Counted from the first letter of the stretch, positions 1 to 12,548 are shown. The stretch is 64,000 nt of DNA from Diplosphaera chodatii (GCA_032358165.1 JAALGY010000057.1:372001-436000); one strand, 5' to 3'. The notes: generated by a model not told the origin, from the letters alone. Made by a program: numbers and translations.

Positions 1-352
1 CAGGGCCGTCGCAGCGCCTGTGTGTATCTCGCCAGCGGAGCTTGCGGCCGTGGCGCAGGCTGCGTGCTGGTGCGCAGCAGCTGCAACATCAGCATGGCAA
101 CTGCAGCCCCCAGCAGCTCCCGCTGGCGCAGCGGTCACATGAAAGCCGCAGCCATCAGGTAACCCGCATGTGCGCTGCGACCGCAATCCCGGCAAACCCT
201 TGACAGCGAGCAGCAGCCGCTGCTGGCAGAGGAGGCAGCACGACAGCCGCCGCCGCAGCTGGTCAGCAACTGCAGCGGCGGAAGCAGGCACTGCGGCGCG
301 GCGGCTGGTGTGGGGCACCCGCACCGCAGCAAGCAGTGCTGCTACAGGTGGG
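1..352 (+). other. Possible 3' exons of an unrecognised Cys-rich gene
   Basis: Two short open stretches on the plus strand may be exons of a gene that begins left of the window. The first, to about position 160, ends at a GTAACC donor. The second, about 190-350, ends at a GTGGGC donor. In one frame the second reads Gln/Pro/Ala-rich sequence and then a Cys-containing run (NCSGGSRHCG, then KQCCY). That style resembles the Cys-rich secreted gene at 2450. No start, stop or homologue was seen, so this is only a suggestion. Confidence 0.2.
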
Positions 353-2449
353 CAGTGCGTTAAGCTCTCCGCTGGCCCTGGCCGGGTGCAGCATGCATTG
401 CCCGTTCCTGCTCCCTCGGCAGCACTGCCTCTAAGTGTGCATGGCAAGGTACATGACCACCTAGAGACCGCCGTGTCACAAACGCTGTCCCTTGCTTCAG
501 CCACGACCAATCAATAGTGACATCAGCTGGCTTTGTCGCTGCTGTGCAGCCGGGCGCCAAGCCGGCCAGCAGCCTGGGGTGCGAGGCGGGCAGCAGCCTT
601 CCCAAGGAACGGAGTGGGACGGGCGGCAATACTAGCAGAGCGCTCAGTCGCATCATATCACAGCTGTGCGCATGTAGGCCTAATCACAGTGATTTACAGC
701 ATGGCCGTGTGCATGCCCTGAACTCGATCAGTACATCGTGACGTGGTGCATGTTGATGCCGGGGGTGAACCCAGGACGCAGTACTTCAGATTCTGGCTCA
801 TTATAGACATAGTGAGTGACATGCCCTTGCAATGCGCACGTCCGCTCGTTGTGGCGATGTCATGATCTGAAGGCGTTGCGCTCATCACTTGCAATTTTCG
901 GACACGTTTGAGCAACAGATGGTCTGGATGACCCTTAGTCATGACAACATGCAGTTGCTGACATGGCAAGGTCAGAAATGTCGTGACCGGGAATCAGGGG
1001 GAATCTCGACCGCAGGGGGCTGGCCCGATGCCACTCCAGCTGGGTCGGCACAATATCTCGGCACAGCCTCACAGCTCAGGCAAAGCCGTATCACCGGCTG
1101 CTCAAAGATGCCGCTGGTGCACCTCGCAGAGTAAAAAGGTGCGCTGAGCGTGATGCCCAACTAACGCTCGGTCGTCCACATCGCGTGCACAAGGGTGACC
1201 AGACGCAATGAACTTCCGGGCACGATGTCATGAGAAGCGCTGGGCTCCTATGGCGTGTGGAAGTGATCAGTCTTGAGGCATGTGCGGCACGGCGTCTGCC
1301 GCTGCGCCTGCGCTTGCATGAGCTGCCGCCAGCTGCAACGTGTGCAACGCACCGAGCAGCCGCGCTGTCACGTCCCGAAACCGATGCAAAAGCCGGTCGC
1401 CATCTCATTTTTACAAAGTTTCATGGTGCATGCGCTGCGCACGCTGTGTTTCAGCCAGTGCGTGTGACTCCAGGGACATCGTAATTCATCGGCACGGCCT
1501 ACTTCAATCTTTGTTGCTTGTGGACCGTGCCCCACTGAACGTGGTCTGAGGACGCGGCTGCACACTGCTATCATTCATGTCGTTGCCAGATATGCCGAGT
1601 TGCCAGCATATGCGCGGTGACTAGTTACACGCGTGTTACCGGTGACCGCGCTTGTACTAATGACATCCGTGTGTTTTAGAGGATGCGCGCGCGTGTCAAC
1701 ACAGCGGTACTTACACGATCAGCGCAACTCAGCGCCCGTTGCGCAGGTTGAGGTACAACATATTGTAGCCGGTATGGAGCAGGGCTGTCGTCACAGCTGA
1801 GTCAGTGGTAACCCACTGTCACCAGGCAGATGGAGCATGCTCCCTCATGCATGTGCGTTCACATCCACCGTTGCCAGTGGTAGACTGGGTGGCTGATATG
1901 GCACAGATATCAAGTTGGTTCTGCACGTGTGCAATCACAGTAAGGTGCATGCACCATCCCACCTTGTGCGTGTGCCCATCAAGCGTCGGGGTCGGTGCAG
2001 CGTCCTCCGTCTCGGGCTGGGCACGAGCGCCTTGCATGTTAGGTTGTCGGATACCAGCGGCAGTCGACAGCCAGAACTGCATACATGTCCGAGGTTGAAG
2101 TGGCATCCCTGTGCATGCGTGCCATGCCGCCTGCTCGCGGCTGCTGTGAGGCGAGGCCGTTCTTGTGACGTGCTGGCCCTTTGCAGCTTGCAGTCACTGG
2201 GGTGGCTGACCCAATGGTACCAGCGCTAGCTTGGCACCACACCGCATGCCATCCGCAGCATGCGCGGCATGCTGCCAATGAGATGGGCGCATGTGCAGGC
2301 TCGGCCGCAGAATACAGGGCTGAGCGGTTGCTTGACGCTCAAAGGGTCGCATCAGCCACCACTACACACCTGCCGCCTGAAGCCCCTTCATTCTTGACTC
2401 AGCAGGTGGCCGCCTTGGCAAGAGGATCATGTTGGTTACCAATACAACC
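353..2449. other. Gene-poor stretch, no supported gene
   Basis: I see no recognisable exon chain here. A minus-strand ORF at 360-656 starts with a hydrophobic Leu-rich segment that could mimic a targeting peptide, but it has no credible continuation. The stretch is rich in TGCATG-type words, like other spacers and introns in the window. Confidence 0.4.
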
Positions 2450-4025
2450 ATGCGCCTGCTGGTGCTGGACCTACTCGTGGTAGTGACGTTATGCAGCTGC
2501 ATCGGCGGTGCCAATGCAGCAAGGGTACGGCATCGTCGCCATCCGCAAGTTCTTAAAAGTGGCAACGAATTTGTACTTGCTGCTTGCACACGTCCACGTT
2601 TATAAGCAGTGGGACACTTTGCTCAACCAGATTACAGCTAGAGTCATTGTTCTGACCCCAGTGCTTAGACTGACTGCAGCTGTGCCACCGTTGCATACAG
2701 GTGAAGGGCAAGCTTGGGCACTTGGATACGTCCACGTGGGGAGGGCACTCTACTATAGGGCGCTCTCTGCAGGTACGCACAATCTAGCCACATGCCGTTC
2801 AGCATTGCGCACTAGGCAGTGTCTAGTCATTGCATGTCTTGCGCATGCATGCGACTCGTGAAGTCCAACATGTTTACCCAGTCAAGCACGACGCTGCGCG
2901 GCTGCTGGTGCTCGGCCTGTCACCGCGTGTTGGGTTTGCGTTATGTCACCTTGTCAAGGCTGTGGTGCCGGTGCAAGTCGTGGCGTTGCGCTGATTGTGC
3001 AGGGTTTGAACGGAACGGCAAAAGGTTGTGCACAAGGACTTCAGAAGCGTCACAAATGTGCCTTCCCAAGCAACGCATGCCCCGCCGATGCTTGTGCACC
3101 TCCTCTCGTGTGCGCCCCCGGCAACACATGCGGTGTGCACCATCGAACACGTAGAGCACTTGAGCAATATCTCTTGCTTGTTTATGCTTTATGTGAGCGC
3201 CCGGCCCTGCCGTTACATTGTGTCCACATGCCATAGACTTCATGATGACGGAGCTCATGCATCTCGACATTTTTGCAGAGTGCCCTTCATCAATCCCGGT
3301 AGGCGGAAATTGCAGCGGTTGCGGCAGCAGCTGCGCCACTCCAACGGTGTGCGCTGGCAATATGTGCGGTGAGTAAGCCTTGCGTGCCCACATGTATGGT
3401 CAAGGCATGCTCAGCTGCTGCTAGTCAGGACACCATGGCTGGCACCACCTTGTTGGAAGGTGGCAATGTGGTCAAGTGCGTGCGTGGGTCTTGTTGCTGC
3501 ATGGTGCCAGCATCATCCTCTGCGCAAGTTGCTGACTCCCGTTTTCAACTCGATAGTGCTTCTATCACCGCCGCCCTCGCCACCACCATCGCCGCCGCCC
3601 TCGCCGCCACCCTTCCCGCCACCTTCGCCGCCGCCGCCCTCGCCGCCGCCACCTTCGCCGCCGCCGCCCTCGCCGCCGCCACCGCCGCCCTCGCCGCTGC
3701 CGCCCTCGCCACCGCCGCCCTCGCCGCCGCCGCCATCGCCACCACCGCCGCCATTGCCGCCGCCCCCGCCGCCTTGCGTCGGCTGCAACTGCCCGTCCGG
3801 AAGACCCATTGGCTGCCGCTGCAATCGGGAAGTTCCTCAACAGTGTCAGAGTGATGTTTGTGCAGGTGTGGGGGTATTAGATGGCCCGGTCATCTACACA
3901 TGCTCTGTTAGCAACATTGTTAACTTTGGATGAGCCTGGATCCCATGTGCCATCAATTGCAAGAACCAAGTGTGTGCTGCAGCGGATCCGTCTTGGCTTT
4001 ATGTCGCTCTGTAGCCACAGCATAA
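2450..4025 (+). CDS. Secreted Cys-rich protein with a (Ser-Pro)n tract
   Basis: The first exon encodes a classic signal peptide from the ATG at 2450 (MRLLVLDLLVVVTLCSC then IGGANA). An in-frame ATG lies at 2429. Later exons carry Cys-rich modules that share a VCAxNxCG signature: about 3002-3131 (APPLVCAPGNTCG) and about 3283-3371 (PTVCAGNMCG). The exon from about 3557 starts with a long SPPP tract and runs into CVGCNCPSGRPIGCRCNRE and a third Cys module ending SDVCAG. A last exon, about 3964-4025, would add EPSVCCSGS and a stop. The Cys modules join in phase. The joins between the signal exon, an exon near 2701-2771 and the first Cys module are not resolved. SP-rich tracts of this kind are arabinogalactan/pherophorin-type cell-wall proteins in green algae, so an extracellular or wall location is likely. 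I do not recognise the Cys module as a named domain. Confidence 0.55.
3567..3773 (+). repeat. GC-rich imperfect repeat encoding Ser-Pro-Pro-Pro tract
   Basis: About 200 bases of near-perfect CCGCCGCCCTCG-type units encode SPPPSPPPP runs inside the Cys-rich secreted protein. The other strand and frames read as Gly-, Arg- or Ala-rich open frames, which are shadows. Length variation between alleles is likely for such a tract. Confidence 0.85.
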
Positions 4026-5051
4026 CGTTGCAGCATTCGAGTATAGTATGTTCATTAGGCGCTCGCTCTGTTGTTAATATTGTGTCATGTGACCAGGCGC
4101 CTAGCAGTGTGGATGTCACTGTCCGAGCAATGACCCCTTCATGTAGGTTATACCGGTACAAAGACGCCGACTTGCGTGAATCTGCCTGATCGATATTTTG
4201 TGGTACTACTGCTGTGAATCACACCTGTCACTTTAATGATTGTGCTTGGCTGCTGGTCAGACGGTTAAACAAGGATGACCATTTGGAAAGGGTAACGCAC
4301 TGCTGGTGCACCACAGCCAGACACATCGCCCGACCCATGCAGTCTGCATTGTCCCCTTGTTGTTGCCTGACCAAAACAAGCAATGATGCAAGTGCATACA
4401 TGGAGACACCAAGCTTGCTGCCCCTCATCCACCACGTGGCTCCAGGCGCTCCTCATCATCATCAGATAAGCTCAGGTCGGTCCTGACTTCCGTCATACTA
4501 ATCAGAGTCGGAAGAAGCCACCTCCTGGTGCTAGTGTTCTGCTGTTCTCCATCGGAAGGCACCTACCAGTGTAGCAGCTCAAAGCCCAAACTTAACAGAC
4601 ATTTCGGATGGGCAATCCCAGAGTCCCAGTGCACTGGTCTGCTCCCACTACTCCTCAGACGACGAGATGCTATAAAAGTGTCATTGGTTCGCGGGCACTG
4701 TAAGGCACATGCTGCACATAGGTGTGACCATGTGCGCCTTATGCAGTATAGGCGTGATGGCCTGTACTGCATAGCTCACCCTCTAGCTGCATGCCGTCAT
4801 CGCCCAGGAGCTCCAAGCAGCTGGCCATGCAGCCCTCCTCGTCCATGGGGTAGCTTGCATACTGCATGTAGCAACACCGTGAGTGCAAAACAGATGCTAA
4901 ACAGCGCCGTAACTATGCCCATTGATTAGTACAGCTGGTCTCTGGGTTGAACGGGCACGCCAGCGAGCCCGGTGGCCTGAGCACACCAGTCGAATGCCGC
5001 AGTCTGCGGCCTGACATATGTGAGGTCAAGCGACAGCCGAGGTGCCGACCT
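4026..5051. other. Spacer, nothing supported
   Basis: Only short overlapping frames without consistent splice chains are present. No repeat or RNA gene was recognised. Confidence 0.4.
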
Positions 5052-5222
5052 TCAGCCGCTCGGTTGGATGTGGGCGTTGCGGTGCAGACCGGTGGACAAC
5101 CACAGCAACTCATCCGGTGACAGCACGAACACGTTGTCGAGGTATCCAGATACGTAAGCCAGTCGTGTGGCTGCAGACAGTGCACTGGCTGCTGTGAAGC
5201 GCCTGCGCAGGCGCATGCGCAT
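5052..5222 (-). CDS. Possible small ORF, 56 residues
   Basis: An ATG at 5222 on the minus strand opens a 56-codon frame. It begins with an arginine-rich, acid-free segment (MRMRLRRRFTAASALSAATR) that resembles a mitochondrial presequence. It then reads LAYVSGYLDNVFVLSPDEL and ends in TGA. No homologue was recognised, and an overlapping plus-strand frame is equally open. It lies about 315 bases downstream of the U-box gene on the same strand, so it could also be part of that gene's 3' region. Confidence 0.25.
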   Translation of the reverse strand: MRMRLRRRFTAASALSAATRLAYVSGYLDNVFVLSPDELLWLSTGLHRNAHIQPSG

Positions 5223-5537
5223 ACTACGCAACGCCACCTTCAATCACGATGCCACCGGCAAACCTGCACCGGTTCTGGGGGATCCACGCTGTATGCTTGT
5301 AACTGAGGTTTGCCTGCAAGTGGGTGTGCTTCATCAGGCACAGGGACTTGAAATATCCAGGGTCGATCCACTACAGGGTTTGCTCGGGAGTGTCAGAACC
5401 CACGGCCCGAGAATCACGGTACTTGTTCCCACGGTGGGCCACGCCATGTGAACAGAAGCGAGCCAAGGGACGCTATCATACAGGCATGTGCTGCCACGTC
5501 ACGGCTTGCTCAACAGTAGCGCTACAGCAACGAAGCG

Positions 5538-8500
5538 TCAGCCGCGGCGGGCCATGATGGCTTGGATTGCCCCCTGTAGCGCCCTGTTGGGCGTCAGCGC
5601 CTTGTCTGTCAGCTCTAGCCCTGTGGCCACACCAACAGTGAGTCAGCGTGTTGCACTCAGCAGTGCTCAGCAGCGATGGCAACTGCAGGCGCTTCTCGTG
5701 AGACGCCTCGTATTGGTACGTATAATCGTGGTGACACTGAGTTGAGAGCAATGCAGGCTGCATATCTACATGCCATACTCACAACCGGCGGCAGTTGCTT
5801 GATCGGGCAAGAGAAGCAGCAACAGAGGAGTCATTGTGCCAGAAGGCACCTGTCATTGGCGAGGTGTCGCTCCTGGCCATCCACTCCTCAATGGCCGTCC
5901 GCTCTGCAGCAGCAGCGAGCAGTTGGTCATAAGCAGTCGTTCATCTGAGCAGACTGGCAGCAGGATCACAAGCATCAGCGCCATTGGTGGACGTTCTCAC
6001 CATATGTGTAGCCGTCACTGCAGACCACCTGCAAAGCCAGGGTACGCCACTTCAGCCGTACCACTCAGGACAAATGCTCGGTGGTGTCCACACAGGAGCC
6101 TGTCACAGTCTTGTGTACCCTGCTTGCTTGGCATATGACCTTCGGATGCCCAAAACCATGTTCGGTTGCATACCGGCTCCTGCATGACGTCCATCGTGAG
6201 CGGGCACTCGAAGTTGTTCGCGACATTGTCACCCAGCAGGGCCGCCGGTGCATTGATGGGCAGCTGCGCCGGCTTCGCTGGTGCTGGTGCCTGCTCAGGC
6301 AACGCAGCTGTCGCCACCTGCTGCTGCTGCTGCTGCGGCGGCGGCTGCTGCTGCGCCACAGCTGACGGCGGCGGCGGATGCGACGGCGGCGGCTGTGGCT
6401 GTGACCCTGCCACGCCGTGCGCTGCCAGCCAGGCCACACGGTCCAGGTGCTTCCTGCTGGTGTTGTGCACCTGCATAGGCGGGTAGCATTTGCATCGGCA
6501 CAGTCATAGGTCACGGTGAGCAAGCCTGCCATGCCTGTTCGCTCAGCTCGATCACACCTGTGATCAGCATTGACCGGACGTAGGCTGGAGCAAGCAGACG
6601 TTGCACACAGCAGGGGCTTTTGGATCGAGCAGCACGATTGGGCTTTGGTCCGGCCCAAGGTTGTTCAGCCTTGATTGCATCAAACAAGAGAAGACTGACC
6701 TGGGCGTGGGACTGTGAGGGGCATTTGACTCCGCACGCAACACACGCAAAGGCGCCCATTGCCTCGCACATGAAGCTGTGCTCTGGGCCCTGCACACCAC
6801 GCAGCACAGCCTCCAACCATGCAGTCACCAGCTACACCCAGTCTGTGTCAAACAGCTGTGTTCTGTGTCAAATGGCTGTGCATTTCAGCCTTGAATCAAG
6901 CGGTTTCCAGCTGTGCCAAGTTTGGGTGAGATGGCTGTGGACTCCCATTTCTGCCATGAGCTGGGGCCTTGCAACAGGTTGACAGTGCAGCACATAACGA
7001 CCCACCCTGAAGTGCGCCACTGCTGCAGCGGGCTGCCCAGACCAGCCGCAGATGCGGCACCGCACCACGCCGCCTGGCGTCGTGACGCCCCCAACCGACC
7101 CGGGGTCCCTGCTTGCAGCCGCCGCTGGAGCGCCAGGCCCTCCAGGGGGCCTGGCAGGCGCCGCCTTCTGCTTCCTGCCGCCTGCTTCCCAGCCGCCTCT
7201 GCCGTCGCTGCCTGTGGCCGGCAGCGGTGCCGCCGCTGCACTGGTGCCGCTGCCACCAGCAGCAGTGGCGGGTGCGCTGCTGACAGCTGCGTCGCGCAGC
7301 ACTGCCACGTCCTCTGCGGAGTCTTCGCTGCCTGAGGACTCCCCTGCGTCATCTGCACCTGCCCGCTCCACATCTGACGCATCATCACCCAGCAGCTCGA
7401 ACACGTTCTTGGGACCGGGTGACGCTGACTTGGCCGCTGCACGCTTCGGCTCGCGCGAGCGCCTGGTGGTGAAGGCTGCGCGTGCCGCCTGCACATCAGG
7501 AGGTGCATATTCCACTGGAAGGTTTGGTGCCATGAGCCACAGAGGGAGGAGATGTTAGAGGGAGGCAAGCATGGCGTGCAATCACGGGCCATGATCTGAC
7601 ACATAGGGTGCGCAGCACTTACAAAGTGGCGGTGGTGCACATGCATGTTGCCGACGGACGGCCTCGCTGACATTCCCCTTCCATCCTGCAGTGCCATCGG
7701 CCGTTGTCACAGCATTCAGCCCGTACCTGGGCTGAGCCATGACGGGGCTGCTGTCGCTGCAGCTGCCTGGCTGCCGGCGCCGCAGCACCCATAGCAGCCG
7801 GCTGCTGCTGCGCCACCGCCCTCTGCTGCGGCGCGACGAGCGATGGTGGCACCGGCGGCGTTGACAAAGGCGGCTGGCTGCCCCCCATCCACGCGAATGG
7901 GTCCTCCTCGAAGGTTTCCTCAGCTGCCTCGTCTGGGTTACCCCTCTGCAGTTTGCACCAGACCGTTTTTACACCTTTTATGTGGCGGACGACGGACAAG
8001 GTTGCATGGCCCAGAAGCGGTGGGCGTCATTCTGTTGCAGGCTGCATCAGGGCATACAGCCAGCAACAGCAACGAGCAGGGGTGCTCACAGCGCTGTCTG
8101 CTGCAGGCGCCAGCAGATCCGCTGCCAGCGCATCTGCATCGGCAGGTTCCTCAGCTGCGGCTGCTGCTGCCGCCTGGGTTTCCTGCGCCACTGGTTCTGC
8201 TGCTGCTGTTGTGTCGGCAGCACTGCTGGAGGCCTCTACGGGTGGTGGCGAAGCAGGTGCGCTGGCATCTGGCTGACCCACCGACTCTGCTTCCGTCCCG
8301 CTTCCTGCTGCCGACATGCCCGCTTGCGAGGACTCCACAGCTTGAGGCTGACTGTCGTCAGCAGCTGCATCCGACTGTTGCTTGGATTTCTTCCTGGCCT
8401 TTCGTTTGCCTTTGCCTGCTGCCGAGGCTGCTTTGCTGGCTGCTTCCTGTGGGGGTTGTGCAGCCGCTGCTAACTGTGAGATGAACGCCGGCGGCGCAGC

Positions 8501-11428
8501 AGCCTTCACACCGCTGTTGGTCTCGCCAAGCCTGCTGCCGCTGCCGCTGACATTGCTGTCACCCACATGGCCGCTGCCGCTGGCGCTGGCATTGTTGTCA
8601 CCCACATTGCCACTGCCGCTGCCGCTGCCTGCCTGCTGCCTTGCGGAAGGAGCCAAGCCCGCTCCGAGTCCAGCTGGCGGGGCCTTCAGCGGCTCTGGGC
8701 CGCCTGCCGCACGGCTGGCAGGGACACCGCCAGCACGGTCAGCCCCTGCAGCAGCAGCAGCAGCCGCAGCAGCTGCTGGTGCTGCGGCACGCGGCTTAGG
8801 GTTTGCGGGCTTCTTCATGCCGAGCGCCGCGCCGAACGAAAAGGCGCTCTTGCCGCCGCCCGGGGCACTGCTGGCGCCGGCCGGCTTGCTGCTCTTGCTG
8901 GGCGACTTGACGCTTGCGCCGCTGGCAGGCTGCGGGCCGCCGAAGATGTCTGTGTCCATGAAGACGGGGCGGCCCAGGGTGTCCTCGGTCATCTCCTTGT
9001 CGCGCTGCGCTTCAGCCGCGCTGACGGGGTAGTTGTGGCCTACCGTGATGATGCCGTTGGGTGGGATGGAGCCGCCGTTTGCACGCGCTGCAGCTTGGAA
9101 TACATCTGCTGCTGCCTTCCTGTTGGCCTTTCGTAATGCGCTCTCCTTCTTCTTCTGCTCTTTGGCTGCTGCCTGCTCCTCGGCCTTCTGATAAAATGTA
9201 CCCAACGAATCCTCAGCAATCTTCTCGATCTCCGCCTGTGCCACTTCATTGGCGGCGAGATTGCCCAGCAGCTGCGCAAACTCGTAGGTCTGCCCCGTCG
9301 GCACAGCGTTCATCGTCCTCCTCGCCACCGCCGAGGCTGTCATGAGCTTCTGCAGCGCCTGGAGCTTGAAGGCGTCCTCTTTGGTGTGCGTCAGGTACCG
9401 CATCTTGTCGAGGAAGTCCTGCTTGTCGGCGCTTAGCGCATCGCCCTCCGCCATGCCGGCGATGTGGGTGTCGTGCTGCAGGGTGGCCATCTTTCCCTGG
9501 AGCGCGTGTATGTCCGCCAGCAGGGCGGCTGTCTTGGGCGGCAGCGTGCCTGGCTTCGGCTGCTGGGCTGTTCCCCGCTGCTGAGAAGCAGGCTTGTTCT
9601 GCTGCGGAGATGCCCTCTGCGGCAGCTGGCTGACAGCAGGTGCTGCAGCAGGTTGCCTGGCATACGACCCTGCATGGAGTTTACGAACAGGCGCTGAGCT
9701 GCACAGATTCTGAGCTGACAGGGCGTGAGATGATGCGACAGCAGCATCTCATGTGCATGCACGCCTGGGTCTGTTACGCATGCAGCACTCATGCGCTGGC
9801 TGGCAGCAGATGCATGCACGGCAGCCTGATCACTTACCTGGTCTTTGAGCACCGCTGCTGGGTTGAGCATCACCATCGATACTCTCTTCACTACAGGAGC
9901 TGTGACCGCTAGATGTGTAGAACTCCCCATCATCGCTGAAGTGCTCCTCTGATTGCTCGCTGTCATCGTCAAACTCATTTGAATCTTTCAGTGTTGCAGC
10001 AGCACGACCGCCGCTCCGTACTTCTGCGCGCCACACATCGAACGTTATCAACTGGTCATTGGCAGCCTAGCCTGGGTGTGCTGGCCATGAGCACACGTGC
10101 ATCAAGTGCTGAAGGATGCATAGGCCTTGCAAAGGGCCTCAGCATGTGCGTGCACCTGGGAACAGGCTGCGCAAGTCAAGTGCTTCGCCAAGCGCGGTCT
10201 GAGCTCGCTGGTACACGATAGCAGTCGTGAAGCGCTCAGGATCGCTCAGATCTGGTAGCATAGCCAGCATCCGCAGCATCTGCAGGCAAGTCCACCAAAG
10301 ATCCATCAGTGCATAGCACGAGCACACGCTGTGTGAACCAGTCAGGAGCGCGCACAACCTTGCAAGGATGGCACACAGGCAGTATGATGTGCAACAGCCG
10401 CACTGAGTGCGCACCCTGACAAGACTGCGGGCATAGTCTGGCGTCTGCGCGCTGGGGATGGCCAGCAGGTTCCCAGCCGTTGCAACGGACAGCAGCCAGA
10501 CCAGGCTCGTCAGCTCGCAGCGGAAGCGCACATCCAGCTGCACGAACAAGTTGAGTGAGCCAGTTGAGTGGCGCAAGGTTCACCACGGCGGTTGCAAGTC
10601 ACATGCGGGCACTGTCAGACTCCTAGGTATGCCTGGGTTCGCAGTACCATCCGCTGCTTGTTGACCTCACCTCCGACCGCTCGTCGTCAGCAAAACACTG
10701 CATCTGCCGCTCCTCGTCGGTATCAAACTCCGGGCCGGCTTCAATGACGTTCAGCAGTGCACCAGATACGCCAGCCTGCCTGCAGAAGATGATGTCACGC
10801 AGATTGGTCAGATGGTGAGCTGCATTTGTGCGCGGCATGACATGTCAAGTCGATGGGTTTCTTTCTTCACTGCAATTGGTTCACGCAGCCATGTCACCTG
10901 AGGCGCGAGCGGTCTACCATGTCGGAGGCCAGGCTCAACTCATTGCACATACCTGCAGGTAGCAGGGACTTCGGCTTGGATGCTACCTTCCAGCTGTCAG
11001 TAATGCGCTGGTCACACGTCTACAGCATGTTGCACACACAGCATCCTACGCAGCAGTGCCGCACCCAGCAGCGAGAGCTGGCGGCGGCTGACGCACGCGC
11101 GCAGGCAGGCCGGCACGCGCCGCAGCATCATCATGTCACCGTGCTCGATCCCCTTCAGCCGCTTGTTGGCCCTGGTGCGCTTGCGCAGGCCCAGCGCGGC
11201 AAGCAGGTCCTCTGAAAGCAGCACGCGCCGCTCCAGGCCCGGGATCAGCATCTCGATGCGCCTGATCTCCGGCTTGGCGCCCTCCGGGTCGCACTGGCAG
11301 CACTCCGTGCAGCTGCCCCGCAGCGCCTGGCGCAGCCAGACATCCTTCATGGCGCTGACATCAGTGGCCATCCGACCGCGCTCATAGCGGTCGCGCATGC
11401 ACTGCGAGCAGTAGCACAGGCCCTCCAT
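5538..11428 (-). CDS. U1-type zinc finger and U-box protein, predicted E3 ubiquitin ligase
   Basis: A 13-exon model joins in phase throughout and gives 1205 residues. Exons run 11428-11117, 10775-10671, 10537-10415, 10279-10156, 9984-9838, 9642-8090, 7945-7727, 7488-7006, 6789-6700, 6470-6174, 6028-6001, 5903-5850 and 5620-5538. The C-terminus is a complete U-box of about 70 residues from FECPLTMDVMQEPV, through CSDGYTYERTAIEEWM and SDTSPMTGLEL, to LTPNRALQGAIQ. U-boxes recruit E2 enzymes for ubiquitin transfer. Just before it lies C-x2-C-x12-H-x5-H (C1038, C1041, H1054, H1060), the U1-type C2H2 spacing. Upstream is a second C-x2-C-x11-H-x5-H. The 1553-base exon encodes a Lys/Ala/Gly/Ser-rich middle with KGKRKARKKSK. 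The N-terminus (MEGLCYCSQC...) is Cys-rich and unrecognised. The start is the first ATG of exon 1. U1-type fingers usually bind RNA or DNA, which suggests nuclear or RNA-linked ubiquitination. Confidence 0.85.
6319..6362 (-). repeat. CTG/CGG triplet tract encoding poly-Gln/Pro
   Basis: A short run of CTG and CGG triplets on the plus strand encodes QQQPPPQQQQQQ in the linker between the second zinc finger and the U-box of the minus-strand gene. It is a plausible length-variable linker. Confidence 0.8.
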
Positions 11429-11792
11429 GATACCGTCTGCTACCCCATGACTCGTGCTCGATGCACACGCGCAGAGTGGCCTTTGTCGTGTGGTGTCTGA
11501 AGCTTGCGCATGCCCAAGGGGCCTGTAAAACTGCACACTGGCGGTCGGTCACAAAGTGTGAGGAAAACACGTCAACCGCTCGGCAATTAGCAGGTTTCGT
11601 GATACTAGCAACATCTCACGTTGGCATCCGCAAGGCCTCTGTTGCAACTTATCACTGAAGTGCGTATCCTGATTTCAGCAATCCAGCATTAGGTGGGTCA
11701 GAGGCACCTCTGCTCGAGACACACGGGCCGGTGGACGCTTGGCCAGCATGCGTGACTGAGCTCATGCATGATCAATAGCTCTACCGCTGGGG

Positions 11793-12548
11793 ATGGACCC
11801 AGACGGGGTGCGACGAGGCCGTGTGCATGCATGCCGCCGCATGCACATGCATGCCGCTGAGCAGATGTTGGCAGCTTCAACACCAGCCGCATGTACTCGT
11901 CCGCTGACAGGTCCGCTTGTCATCACAGGTCGAGGAGCTGGGCGCCACCTTTGCGTTGGAAAATGAGGACCACACGCTGGCGAATGCGCTGCGCTACTTC
12001 TTGAACAAGAAGTGCGCAACCTGCTCGCCAGCCGCAGCCGCAGGAGCTGACCAGATCCGCGGTGTTCCGTCCCTTCGTATATACGTTCAGCTGCTTGCCA
12101 CCTATGTTGGCACCAGCATCAGTGTCGGCGGCATTTTGACGGCTTGCTACCGTCTCATGCAGCCCGCATGTGTCCTTCTGCGGCTACAGCATCCCGCACC
12201 CCTCGGAGCCAGTAACCAACCTCAGGATACAGACAACAGGTTTTCATCAGCTTGTTAGAGTTGTCAGCAATGAGCTTGTCACTTGTTTCCATGCCCGCCG
12301 ACTGCTGCTTGAGGTCGCCTGTGTGCTGCCGCCATGTACTCAGGCCTGGCTGCACTTGCATCCTTGCAGGCCTGATCACACCCAGAGAGGCGCTGGAGGA
12401 GGCGTGCAAGAACCTGAAGGCGGTCTGCGCGCACATGAAGTCGGCGTTCCGGGAGGAGATGAAGGCCAACCAGGTACCGGTGGTGGAGGATGCCATAGGT
12501 GGAGACAGCAGCGGCGGCAGCCCGGAGACGAGCGCAATGGAGGCCTGA
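11793..12548 (+). CDS. RPAC2: RNA polymerases I and III subunit RPAC2 (AC19)
   Basis: Four exons (11793-11807, 11929-12011, 12163-12239, 12370-12548) join in phase into 117 residues. The protein reads MDPDG, then VEELGATFALENEDHTLANALR, KNPHVSFCGYSIPHPSEP and VTNLRIQTTG, then a helix starting PREALEEACKNL. The EDHTLxNALRY and FCGY..PHPSE motifs are hallmarks of the AC19/RPAC2 subunit, which pairs with RPAC1 as the alpha-like assembly platform shared by polymerases I and III. Length is close to human and yeast orthologues. The C-terminus ends in an acidic/Ser tail. The 15-base first exon supplies the only good start and fits both the donor and phase rules. The gene is nuclear and housekeeping. 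The identification is firm. Confidence 0.95.

Noticed and set aside
3513..3840. Long Gly-rich and Arg-rich minus-strand ORFs
   Set aside because: They are antisense readings of the (SPPP)n tract.
5553..5640. Apparent plus-strand signal peptide (MMAWIAPCSALLGVSALSV) ending at a GTGAGT donor
   Set aside because: It is the reverse strand of the last U-box exon (5620-5538), which joins in phase and matches the U-box consensus.
7052..9345. Several long plus-strand ORFs rich in Pro, Ala and Leu
   Set aside because: They are shadows of the big exons of the U-box gene, whose splice phases all agree on the minus strand.
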